Assembly: GCA_002825465.1 (NCBI GenBank)
Contig: PJER01000005.1
Span: 42,613 to 106,612, forward strand
Direction of reading: 5' to 3'
Length of the DNA: 64,000 bases
From: Candidatus Thorarchaeota archaeon MP8T_1
GTDB taxonomy: Archaea > Asgardarchaeota > Thorarchaeia > Thorarchaeales > Thorarchaeaceae
Below, piece after piece: positions 27,781 to 35,707 of this stretch. A program made the position numbers and the translations under genes. The first letter of the stretch is position 1. Each line of letters starts with the position of its first letter. Below the pieces are notes generated by a model, which was not told the origin of the DNA, searched no databases, and saw only the letters and a list, made by a program, of their open reading frames with translations.

Positions 27781-29177
27781 TAGGTGAAGTCCCTCTCGTA
27801 ATCTCTCTTATCCGACTTACTACAACCCTGAGACAAATTATCTCTTATTCGTCTTGCATGTTCAGTGGGATAGTTGCCATCAAGACATGCTAGACAGAGA
27901 TCTTTCAGACCTATTGCATTCGGAACAGTGTGTTGTTCTTGGTATATCAGAGCATCAGCTCCTATGAATCTAGCAATGGATTCTACATCTGATGTAGAGG
28001 CAATCAGCTCGCTATCAGTTGCAATATCAATTCCATAGTAGCAAGGATGTGTTTGAGGAGGACATGTTGCCGCAAAGTAGATTTTATCGGCACCTCTCTT
28101 TCTCAAATCACTCACTATCATTTTTGCTGTTGTCCCTCTAACGATACTATCGTCTACAACAAGAATTGTCTTTCCTGATATTTTGTCATCCAAGTAGAGG
28201 TACTTGTTCTTCGCCATTGAATTCCTCTCTTCTTGTGTTCTGACAATGAAGGTTCTTCCTAGATATCGATTCTTTAGGATGATCTCGCGCATAGGAACTG
28301 AAAGTGTTTCAGCCATAGCCTGAGCTGCTGGTCTACTTGTATCTGGTACTGGGACGACATAATCTGGTGTTTCAAGATTCATTCTCAAAAAGCTCTGTGC
28401 AAGAGCACGACCTAAACGAAAGCGAACATCATAAACAAGCTGATTCTCCATTTTTGCAGCAGGATGACCAAAGTAAACATATTCGAAAAAGCAATGTGCA
28501 TGAGTGGAATTTTGAGAGATTGAATAAGACTCAAGGCTTCCATTTTGGTCAAAAATCAAAAGTTCTCCAGGATACACATCTCGTTCGAGAGGCACATCAG
28601 CCATATCTAAAACTGTACTTTCCGAAGCAACAATTGTCTTCTCTTTTGTTCTACCAAACACGAGAGGTTTGAATCCATGAAGGTCTCTGTAGGCAAATAA
28701 TTTCCCGTCATATATTCCTGTGAGGCTATATGATCCATCTACTTCTTCATCAAGTGCTCTAAAAGCATCAGGTAGATTTCCTCTATTCTCTTTCAGATGA
28801 ATTGATAGTCTGCTTGCTAGAAATTCTGAATCACAGTCAAAATGCAAATCTGATACTGTTGACATGTTTGTGATATTACCATTATGAGTCATTGATATTT
28901 CATTTACATTGAAAGGGCCAACAAATGAATCCAAATCCTCCTGTGAAGCAACTCTCTTACCTGTAGTGGGATATCTAGTACTACCAAGAATGTGATACGT
29001 AGTCACCTCTGGAATCTCAATCTTTGCAGGATTCCCCATAGCTTTGCTAGTCTTTACTTCTCCATTTTCAATCCACAGTAGACCTGCAGCATCTTGGCCT
29101 CTATGAGTAAGTAACAGTAGAAGTTCTCTGGACATATTAAGTGGAAATTTACCAAGTATTCCTAATACACCACACAT
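27780..29177 (-). CDS. purF: Amidophosphoribosyltransferase
   Basis: Catalyses the committed first step, PRPP plus glutamine to phosphoribosylamine. A GTG at 29186 would add three residues; I choose the ATG at 29177 because it places the catalytic cysteine second (MCGVLGILG), as required for the N-terminal nucleophile after Met removal. The Ntn glutaminase half has THRGQDAAGLLW and THNGNITN; the PRTase half has the PRPP loop ILVVDDSIVRGTTAK. CLACLDGNYP near the end matches the form with C-terminal cysteines. It overlaps purN. Confidence 0.96.
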   Translation of the reverse strand: MCGVLGILGKFPLNMSRELLLLLTHRGQDAAGLLWIENGEVKTSKAMGNPAKIEIPEVTTYHILGSTRYPTTGKRVASQEDLDSFVGPFNVNEISMTHNGNITNMSTVSDLHFDCDSEFLASRLSIHLKENRGNLPDAFRALDEEVDGSYSLTGIYDGKLFAYRDLHGFKPLVFGRTKEKTIVASESTVLDMADVPLERDVYPGELLIFDQNGSLESYSISQNSTHAHCFFEYVYFGHPAAKMENQLVYDVRFRLGRALAQSFLRMNLETPDYVVPVPDTSRPAAQAMAETLSVPMREIILKNRYLGRTFIVRTQEERNSMAKNKYLYLDDKISGKTILVVDDSIVRGTTAKMIVSDLRKRGADKIYFAATCPPQTHPCYYGIDIATDSELIASTSDVESIARFIGADALIYQEQHTVPNAIGLKDLCLACLDGNYPTEHARRIRDNLSQGCSKSDKRDYERDFT

Positions 29178-29185
29178 GATTCTCA

Positions 29186-29791
29186 CTACTCCCGTACGAT
29201 AACTCGATGGTTATCGATTACTAATTTATCATCACAGAATAATCGGACTGATTTTACCAAAATCCTATGTTCCTCAGGTAGTATCCTCTCAGCTAAGATA
29301 TCGCCAGTATCTTCAGGAAAAACTGGAACCGCTTTCTGCATTATAATCGGTCCTGAATCCATTTCTGATGTAACAAAGTGAGTTGAGCATCCTGAGATTT
29401 TTACTCCATAATCTATTGCTTGCCATTGTGCTCTGACACCTTTGAAAGCAGGAAGTAGAGATGGATGTACATTGATGATTTTGTGTTGAAATTCGTTGAT
29501 GAATTGATCAGTGAACATCCGCATATAACCAGCAAGAACTACAAGATCTACTTCGTAACATCGAAGTATCTCTGCAATTTGTTCATCGAATTCATTCCCA
29601 TCTGGAAACTCTAATTTTGTAACTACTATAGTTGTGATTCCTTTTTTTCGAGCTCTTTCTAGAGCCAAGGCTTTACTCTTGTTACTGATTACAACTACTA
29701 TCTGTCCACCTAACTCCCCACAGGATTCGGCGTCAAGGAGTGCCTGAAGATTGGTACCTCTCCCACTAACAAGGACGCCTATCCTTCTCAT
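29186..29791 (-). CDS. purN: Phosphoribosylglycinamide formyltransferase (folate-dependent)
   Basis: A 201-residue GAR transformylase (step 3) using 10-formyltetrahydrofolate. Motifs: RRIGVLVSGRGTNLQALLDA at the start, VVLAGYMRMF, the catalytic INVHPSLLPAFKG and GCSTHFVTSEMDSGPIIMQ. It is the first gene of the minus-strand purine operon. Its folate use contrasts with the formate-dependent PurP in step 9 of the same operon. There is no ribosome-binding site at its ATG, suggesting a leaderless operon transcript. Confidence 0.95.
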   Translation of the reverse strand: MRRIGVLVSGRGTNLQALLDAESCGELGGQIVVVISNKSKALALERARKKGITTIVVTKLEFPDGNEFDEQIAEILRCYEVDLVVLAGYMRMFTDQFINEFQHKIINVHPSLLPAFKGVRAQWQAIDYGVKISGCSTHFVTSEMDSGPIIMQKAVPVFPEDTGDILAERILPEEHRILVKSVRLFCDDKLVIDNHRVIVRE

Positions 29792-29802
29792 GCGAACGTT
29801 GC

Positions 29803-29824
29803 AAAAATATATCCCCTAATAAAA
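29803..29824 (-). promoter_or_regulatory. Probable promoter of the purine operon
   Basis: On the minus strand TTTTATTA (29824-29817) lies 26-33 bases upstream of the purN ATG and is followed by ATATATTTTT (29812-29803). This spacing suits an archaeal TATA box for a transcript starting at or very near the ATG, and no Shine-Dalgarno sequence precedes that ATG. Confidence 0.35.
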
Positions 29825-29896
29825 TCTCTCCTTACTTGAAACGACTTCTAGCCAGCCTATAATGCAATTCCTATGAATAATGAGAGATTTCTCGGT

Positions 29897-30445
29897 TTAG
29901 AGGAATTCTCGTAAGATTGTTCCTATTACTGCTCCTAGTAATCCTGCAACAACAATGAATATGTAGTATGCAATAGAGAGTGCAATTCCACTCATGATAA
30001 ATGTTGCAATACCCAGTTCAGGAACATAGAGTGCAGGGGTTGATAGAAAAATCAAGAAGAATACAAGGAAGAATATTGAGCTGAGAAATCCTGAAACTAG
30101 TGCTGGTCCGGTTTCTGCAATGACCAAACCGATTGGAATAGCAGCAACTACAGGTAGGAAGAAGAGGTAGGTAGCTGTTTGTTCGACAATGGATAATGTG
30201 ACCAATGAAATCAGATTGACATTAATGATGGCTGTTAGCATGGGCATGAGAATAATAACAAGTATGTCTCTGTTACGTTCATACATGGAAATCCCTAGAA
30301 ACTTGACGACAGGCTGAGGTTTACCATCTTTTATTTTGGTTTTCTTCTCAACTTTCGGAAGTGGTTTGAAGAGACCCTTCTTCTCTTCTACTGGTTTTTG
30401 CTCCTGTTCTGGATCTTCTAGTCTATACTTCTCTTCATCTGTCAT
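29897..30445 (-). CDS. Four-helix membrane protein, unknown
   Basis: The frame is open back to 30523, but I prefer the ATG at 30445 (MTDEEKYRLEDPE), giving 182 residues. A charged lysine/glutamate-rich cytosolic N-terminus of about 65 residues (KKGLFKPLPKVEKKTK) is followed by about four hydrophobic segments to the C-terminus. No family is recognised. It is divergent from the isopentenyl-diphosphate isomerase gene and could share its promoter region. Confidence 0.55.
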   Translation of the reverse strand: MTDEEKYRLEDPEQEQKPVEEKKGLFKPLPKVEKKTKIKDGKPQPVVKFLGISMYERNRDILVIILMPMLTAIINVNLISLVTLSIVEQTATYLFFLPVVAAIPIGLVIAETGPALVSGFLSSIFFLVFFLIFLSTPALYVPELGIATFIMSGIALSIAYYIFIVVAGLLGAVIGTILREFL

Positions 30446-30590
30446 CTTTGCCACACGATTTTTAGCTGTAGAATGTTGAATAAAGGCTTTGTATCGCGCA
30501 AGTAAATTCAAAACGATTATCAATTGAAGTGAACCACAAGTGCTATCTGTATTTTGATTAAGAGGTACAGTATATCTTGGAGGAAGAGCG

Positions 30591-31721
30591 ATGGTTGATC
30601 ACAAACCTTTCTTAGGTAACGAATCAGTTGACTCTGATTCAGATGCAGCAATGACACGACGGAGAAAGCTCGAACACATCGAGATCTGTCTTGAGGAAGA
30701 TGTTCAATGTCGTCGATCTGCTATGTTTGAGGATATCGAGTTCGTTCATAATGCTCTTCCTGAGATTGATAAAAACAAGATTGACCTTACAACTAATTTC
30801 TTTGGTCTCAAAGCTTCTGCACCTTTGGTCATCGCTGCAATGACTGGTGGGCATCCCCAGACACTCGGAATAAATGAGCGACTTGCTCTTGCCGCTGAAG
30901 AATTGGGGTTACCTATTGGAGTTGGAAGTCAAAGAGCAGCTGTAGAAGATCCTAGTCTTGCTGATACATTCCAGATTGTTCGTGAAAAAGCACCCTCTGT
31001 CCCAGTCATCGCTAATATTGGTGCAACACATGTTAAGGCTGCGCCTGATGCTGTATCTATGATTGATGCTGATCTTCTAGCAGTTCATCTCAATCCTTTA
31101 CAGGAAGCAATTCAACCAGAAGGGGACATCAACTCAGAAGGAATGATAGAAAGTATTGCTGCAATTATAGATTCGGTTGATATACCTGTGATTGTAAAAG
31201 AAACTGGTGCTGGTATTTCTGCAGAAGTTGCTCGTAATCTCGAAGAAATTGGAATAGATGGTATTGATGTAGGTGGAGTAGGCGGCACGAGTTGGGCAGC
31301 AGTCGAGTACTTCAGAGCTTTGAAAGAAGATGATGATGTGAAGGCAAAACTAGGTCTCGAGTTTTGGGATTGGGGCATTCCAACGGCATTATCAATCATC
31401 ATGGTTTTAGATGCTACTGAGCTCGATGTAATCGCAACTGGAGGTATCCGTTCTGGTCTTGATGTAGCAAAAGCTCTAAGCTTAGGAGCAATAGCTGCTG
31501 GACTGGCTCACCCTGTTCTTCGCCCTGCTGTTCATGGTTCGTCTCTTGATGTAATCGTAGAATTAGAAAGAATATTGGAGGGTCTCAGAGTTGCTATGTA
31601 TCTGAATGGGTGTCAGACTGTTAGTGATTTCTCTGCTCGTCCATTAATTCTGAAAGGTAAATTGGTTGAATCATTAAAGGCTCTTGATATTGATTACAAG
31701 AAGGTTGCACGAGGTACCTAG
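30591..31721 (+). CDS. fni: Type 2 isopentenyl-diphosphate delta-isomerase
   Basis: A 376-residue FMN-dependent enzyme interconverting IPP and DMAPP for archaeal ether-lipid isoprenoids. Diagnostic blocks: TRRRKLEHIEICLEEDVQ, APLVIAAMTGGHPQT, LGLPIGVGSQRAAVED, LNPLQEAIQPEGD, VKETGAGISAEVA, DVGGVGGTSWAAVE and IATGGIRSGLDVAKALSLGA. GGAGG seven bases before the ATG fixes the start. Its stop interlocks with the convergent acyl-CoA synthetase gene at CTAG. Confidence 0.96.
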   Translation: MVDHKPFLGNESVDSDSDAAMTRRRKLEHIEICLEEDVQCRRSAMFEDIEFVHNALPEIDKNKIDLTTNFFGLKASAPLVIAAMTGGHPQTLGINERLALAAEELGLPIGVGSQRAAVEDPSLADTFQIVREKAPSVPVIANIGATHVKAAPDAVSMIDADLLAVHLNPLQEAIQPEGDINSEGMIESIAAIIDSVDIPVIVKETGAGISAEVARNLEEIGIDGIDVGGVGGTSWAAVEYFRALKEDDDVKAKLGLEFWDWGIPTALSIIMVLDATELDVIATGGIRSGLDVAKALSLGAIAAGLAHPVLRPAVHGSSLDVIVELERILEGLRVAMYLNGCQTVSDFSARPLILKGKLVESLKALDIDYKKVARGT

Positions 31722-33124
31722 ATAGCTCCGATACTCTGAAGATATCTGGAGCGAGCTCGAATCCCATTCAACATTTGAACAGCTTCTTCAATCGTATCAG
31801 CCGCAGCTATTCCATTAAGCTCGAAGCCACGAATAATAACTTCATACTTGCTCAAGTCTGGAACATATGCAACCACTGCCTTTGGGTGATTCTTTGATAT
31901 ATTTGCAACTCTCGCACCAATTTGAAGTGAGATTCCTGGAGCATATGGAAGTAAAAGTAGTAGACCTGCATCTATTTTATCAAGCGAAAGCATAACATCT
32001 AGTACTCTCTCATAATCAATGTCAGAAGCTGATCCTGTGAGATCACATGGATTTCTAAATGAAGCAATACCTTGGTATGCTGGATTCATGACTTCTCTCA
32101 TCCTTGCTTGTTCTTCTTCTGAGAATGGTGGAAATTCCAATCCATATTGAGATGCCTCGTCGCTAGCAATTACTCCATGCCCACCACTTACAGAAAGCAC
32201 ACCAATTCGGTCGCTTAGCATGTATTTAGGGTTGAATGAGAATATCTTGGCATATGCCATCACTTCATCTTCATCATTAGCATGAATTACTCCATATTGA
32301 GTAAATGCTGCACCTGCCACAGCCTGATTTCCAGCCAAGGAAGAGGTATGACTCTGAGTCGCTCTGTGTCCTGCTTCTGACTCTCCACCTTTTAGGACGA
32401 CAACTGGTTTCTTCTTTACTATTTTCTTACATGCCTCAACAAATTCTCTCCCTTCATTTTCACCAAATCCCTCAATGTAACATACAATAACTTTGACATT
32501 GTTGTCATTTCCAAAGTGTTCAACGAAATCAGTCACTTTTGTTTGAGCTGCATTTCCAATCGATATCGCTGCTGCTATTCCGACTCCTCGGTCAGCAAAT
32601 TCTTCGAGTCGTTCGATAAGCCATCCACCACTCTGGGAAACTATCGCAGCATGGCCTTTCGAAGACCGAGCAACTCGTTCAGATGGTAAGAAGAATGTGT
32701 CGAGTTTTTCTGGAACGAATACACCAATACAGTTTGGACCAACCATTGATATCTTATACTTGTCAGCGATATCTATGATTTCTGTCTGAAGACTTACTCC
32801 TGCTTCTCCAACCTCACTGAAACCGCCTGAAACAACAATTACTGCTTTGATTCCCTTTTCTCCACATTCAGTCAGTACTCCGGCTACATATTTCGCAGGA
32901 ACTGAGATGACGACCAACTCAATATCATTTGGTGCTTCACTAATAGATTTGTACACATCAATACCTTCTACCTTGCCTCCTTTCGGATTGATTGGATAGG
33001 TTGGTAGTCCATGTTCAAATGCTAGTTTTCTAAAGATAACATTCCCTGGTGAGAATGGATTTGAAGTAGACACACCAACAACAGCTGTTACTTTTGGATT
33101 TAGCATGGTCTTTAGGCCAGACAT
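31718..33124 (-). CDS. ADP-forming acyl-CoA synthetase alpha-type subunit (CoA-binding)
   Basis: A 468-residue protein with the alpha-subunit architecture of NDP-forming acetyl-CoA synthetases: N-terminal CoA-binding Rossmann domain (VTAVVGVSTSNPFSPGNVIFRKL, AVIVVSGGFSEVGEAG, MVGPNCIGVF), then the succinyl-CoA-ligase-like domain with IVSQSGGW and the phosphohistidine region SHTSSLAGNQA. This enzyme type conserves energy by making ATP from acyl-CoA. The ATP-grasp beta subunit is not in this window, so it must be encoded elsewhere or the protein acts alone. Confidence 0.85.
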   Translation of the reverse strand: MSGLKTMLNPKVTAVVGVSTSNPFSPGNVIFRKLAFEHGLPTYPINPKGGKVEGIDVYKSISEAPNDIELVVISVPAKYVAGVLTECGEKGIKAVIVVSGGFSEVGEAGVSLQTEIIDIADKYKISMVGPNCIGVFVPEKLDTFFLPSERVARSSKGHAAIVSQSGGWLIERLEEFADRGVGIAAAISIGNAAQTKVTDFVEHFGNDNNVKVIVCYIEGFGENEGREFVEACKKIVKKKPVVVLKGGESEAGHRATQSHTSSLAGNQAVAGAAFTQYGVIHANDEDEVMAYAKIFSFNPKYMLSDRIGVLSVSGGHGVIASDEASQYGLEFPPFSEEEQARMREVMNPAYQGIASFRNPCDLTGSASDIDYERVLDVMLSLDKIDAGLLLLLPYAPGISLQIGARVANISKNHPKAVVAYVPDLSKYEVIIRGFELNGIAAADTIEEAVQMLNGIRARSRYLQSIGAI

Positions 33125-33213
33125 CGCGGTCCCTCGTTTTCTGATTGTTTCCTGACAGTAACTACTCCTTATATGAACTATGCCTACGAAATCAATTTGG
33201 AAATGTGTTTAAT

Positions 33214-34293
33214 CTATGGCTTCATTTGAGCAAGAATTTCACTAGGTCGTGTTTCCGCTAGTAATGCATGTTGGAGTTTGCAGAGAAGTTTCGTGATTTC
33301 CGCATAGATGACTTGTCTTTGTTTATCACTAGCAGTTTCTGCACTCTGTAAGGCTTCTTGGCATTCCTGATTCAGTCTCTTAATGAGTCGTTTTTCCAAG
33401 TCCGGCCCACCCCAACCGAATCCATCGATTGCAGTCTGTGCTTCAAGGATCTTCTCCTTCACATTTACATCATCATCCCTGAGGATTCCTTCAAGTCCAT
33501 GGAAATATTTACTCACAGCTCTTTCGATACGCTCTTGTTCAGAAGCATTGAGATAGTTTTCCTGTGAACGAGTCTTCATTAAATCCTGAAGCAAACGTGC
33601 ACCTGGAGCCTCAGTCAGAAGTCCCTTGGTAATTTTCGCTAAGATTCTTCCCAGAATTTCTATTACATCTCCATAGTAGGGTGAATCCGATCTATACCGA
33701 TGAACCTCACGAAGAACTTCCAACCACCAAGTTGGAAGCAATACATGACATCGAGCTGAATACTGCTGAATTAAACGCTGTGTCTGGCCAATTAATCCAA
33801 ATTGGTCATCTTCAACTTCGACTTTACGATAGGCTTCGAGTGGTTTAGTTTCAGTTTCCCCAACCAATGGAACTAACTCGGTGTCGGGTGATTGAGTGTC
33901 AGTCGTTGATATTCCAGTCCTTACTGGAGTAGTAACTCTATGTGGGACCTTTGCGCCATCAAGAAATGAAAGAATTTCCTGTGCAGGATTCTTTTCGGCT
34001 TGCTTAGCTTTGTCTGAGAGTTTCGGAAGAAGACTTTCCACTTGTGATAGACGCTTGACGATGAGACTCAAGATGTTTTGCGTCGAAGGCGGAACTCCTT
34101 TCATCGTGGTTGCTTCTTCCATCCACTTTCGTGTTCGAAGTAGTCCTTGTGTGAGAGAGTCTACTCTATCCGGGTCTATGCTACCTTCAACTTGTGAGCT
34201 GAGGAGAAAGTGGATTAAAGTTGAATTCAAGGTTACTATCAATAGTAATCTATCAATCAGGTCTTCGTAATGAAATGACGATTCTTCAGACAA
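33214..34293 (-). CDS. Helical soluble protein, third gene of the tubulin-like operon
   Basis: A 359-residue, predominantly helical soluble protein with no membrane segment. Residues 1-110 are heptad-rich, about 110-160 are a low-complexity linker (TTPVRTGISTTDTQSPDTE), and 165-359 form a second helical block with conserved-looking aromatic positions (CHVLLPTWWLEVLREVHRY). The family is not recognised. It starts 12 bases after the tubulin-like gene and must be co-transcribed with it, so I infer a partner or regulator of that polymer. Confidence 0.65.
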   Translation of the reverse strand: MSEESSFHYEDLIDRLLLIVTLNSTLIHFLLSSQVEGSIDPDRVDSLTQGLLRTRKWMEEATTMKGVPPSTQNILSLIVKRLSQVESLLPKLSDKAKQAEKNPAQEILSFLDGAKVPHRVTTPVRTGISTTDTQSPDTELVPLVGETETKPLEAYRKVEVEDDQFGLIGQTQRLIQQYSARCHVLLPTWWLEVLREVHRYRSDSPYYGDVIEILGRILAKITKGLLTEAPGARLLQDLMKTRSQENYLNASEQERIERAVSKYFHGLEGILRDDDVNVKEKILEAQTAIDGFGWGGPDLEKRLIKRLNQECQEALQSAETASDKQRQVIYAEITKLLCKLQHALLAETRPSEILAQMKP

Positions 34294-34305
34294 ACTATTA
34301 CCACC

Positions 34306-35694
34306 CTATTCCATAGTTTCGCCAGGTGTCATGTAGTACGAGAACAGCTCTCGAAAGTCGTTTATAGCATCTACAAGCTCCTTTCTTGAAGTTCCTTTTG
34401 ATCTCATGAACCATCCTTGTTTCAGAGGTGATGCGCCGCTATGGAGATTCACAAGCTGAGTTGCCTCATTGATTATAGTGATCAATTCAGGTATTTTGGG
34501 TAATCCCAAGAGCAATAGAAGATCAGTTCGTGCATCAGGAAGATGGTATTGCACATAGCATGGAGTTATTGCTGCGCCTGGTGCGATGAACTTGTCAAGT
34601 GCTTCCTTGACATGCATCCCATATTCTGCTTTAGCAATATTTCTGGGTCCAGACATCACATAATAGATACTTTCAGCATTGGGCTCTTCACCAACATCTG
34701 CATAACTACATTCTTTCACTGCATATTCTATCATTGTCTTGAGCTGACGAGGCATACTGCCTGCATCAGGAATCAAACCAATATCCGCATATAGAGCAGG
34801 AACTACAACAGGATCTAATTTCCTTGAGTAATCTGCAAGATCAGTTGTTGGGAAGACATCTTTGTGACTCTCCCAAACCCCTGGAGATAGCATTGCTTCC
34901 ACAACATCTAGAGCCATCGGGTTTACTAGTTCAACGAATGCCTGTTCAGTTCTTGAATCAGCTGCACTTCCCTCATCTAGTGTTGATGGAACCATTTTCT
35001 CAATGGAATCAATATCTGCAATATCTACCTCAAGCTCTTTACGGAGATAATCGACTGATTCACCTTTTCTCCATTGGAGGATTCTCTTTAGCATAGTTCT
35101 GTTTGAAAGGAGGATTGTAAGGTCTGCTCCTCTCTCTTGGAGTTGGGCTCGTAATAACTTAGAGACCGCCCATATTGAGTTGAGAGCTTCGCTTGATTGT
35201 CCTTCGAATGGAAGCACACCTACAACGTAGACGAAGATTCGACGGCCTTCCTCTTCTTGGAATCTCTGTTTCAGGAGTTCGATCAATGCAGGCGTTCCAC
35301 CGCATCCAGTACCTCCGCCCAGTGAGGTGAAGATACAGAAACCTGAAACCCCTTCAAAACCAAGATTGGCCAACTGGTCGAAGATAATGTCTTTCGATTC
35401 CATGATGGCGTTGTATCCATCCATAAACCGTCCACCGACACCGATTTCCGACGCACCATAGAGAAGTGTGTTCTCTTTTGGGATACCATATTTTTGTCGA
35501 ACTTTTGTAAGGTCTGCACGATCTGTATTGATGAGGAGATAGCCACGCACTCTTGATGGGAGTCTGTTGTCACGGCTCCTTTGAAGGTAAGAACCTACAA
35601 TATTGCTTCCACATTCACCAATACCGATAGCAAAAACTTCTGCAGCTTTTGTTGTATCATCGCTGTCTACTGAACTTGTGTTTCCTCTTAACAT
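34306..35694 (-). CDS. Divergent tubulin/FtsZ-superfamily GTPase
   Basis: A 462-residue protein with the GTP-binding plan of the tubulin/FtsZ superfamily: T1 loop AIGIGECGSN (22-31), T3-like LLYGASEIGVGGRF, the signature SLGGGTGCGGTP (T4, about 124-135), then VVGVLPFEGQ (T5) and LLSNRTML (T6). The synergy T7 loop is atypical: LVNPMALDVV keeps the asparagine and last aspartate but not the middle aspartate of NxDxxD. The C-terminal half does not resemble FtsZ_C or CetZ visibly. It is neither canonical FtsZ nor eukaryotic tubulin. It lies between a large coiled-coil protein and a helical protein in one operon, which suggests a cytoskeletal or scaffold role. Confidence 0.8.
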   Translation of the reverse strand: MLRGNTSSVDSDDTTKAAEVFAIGIGECGSNIVGSYLQRSRDNRLPSRVRGYLLINTDRADLTKVRQKYGIPKENTLLYGASEIGVGGRFMDGYNAIMESKDIIFDQLANLGFEGVSGFCIFTSLGGGTGCGGTPALIELLKQRFQEEEGRRIFVYVVGVLPFEGQSSEALNSIWAVSKLLRAQLQERGADLTILLSNRTMLKRILQWRKGESVDYLRKELEVDIADIDSIEKMVPSTLDEGSAADSRTEQAFVELVNPMALDVVEAMLSPGVWESHKDVFPTTDLADYSRKLDPVVVPALYADIGLIPDAGSMPRQLKTMIEYAVKECSYADVGEEPNAESIYYVMSGPRNIAKAEYGMHVKEALDKFIAPGAAITPCYVQYHLPDARTDLLLLLGLPKIPELITIINEATQLVNLHSGASPLKQGWFMRSKGTSRKELVDAINDFRELFSYYMTPGETME

Positions 35695-35707
35695 GGACTA
35701 ATTCTCC

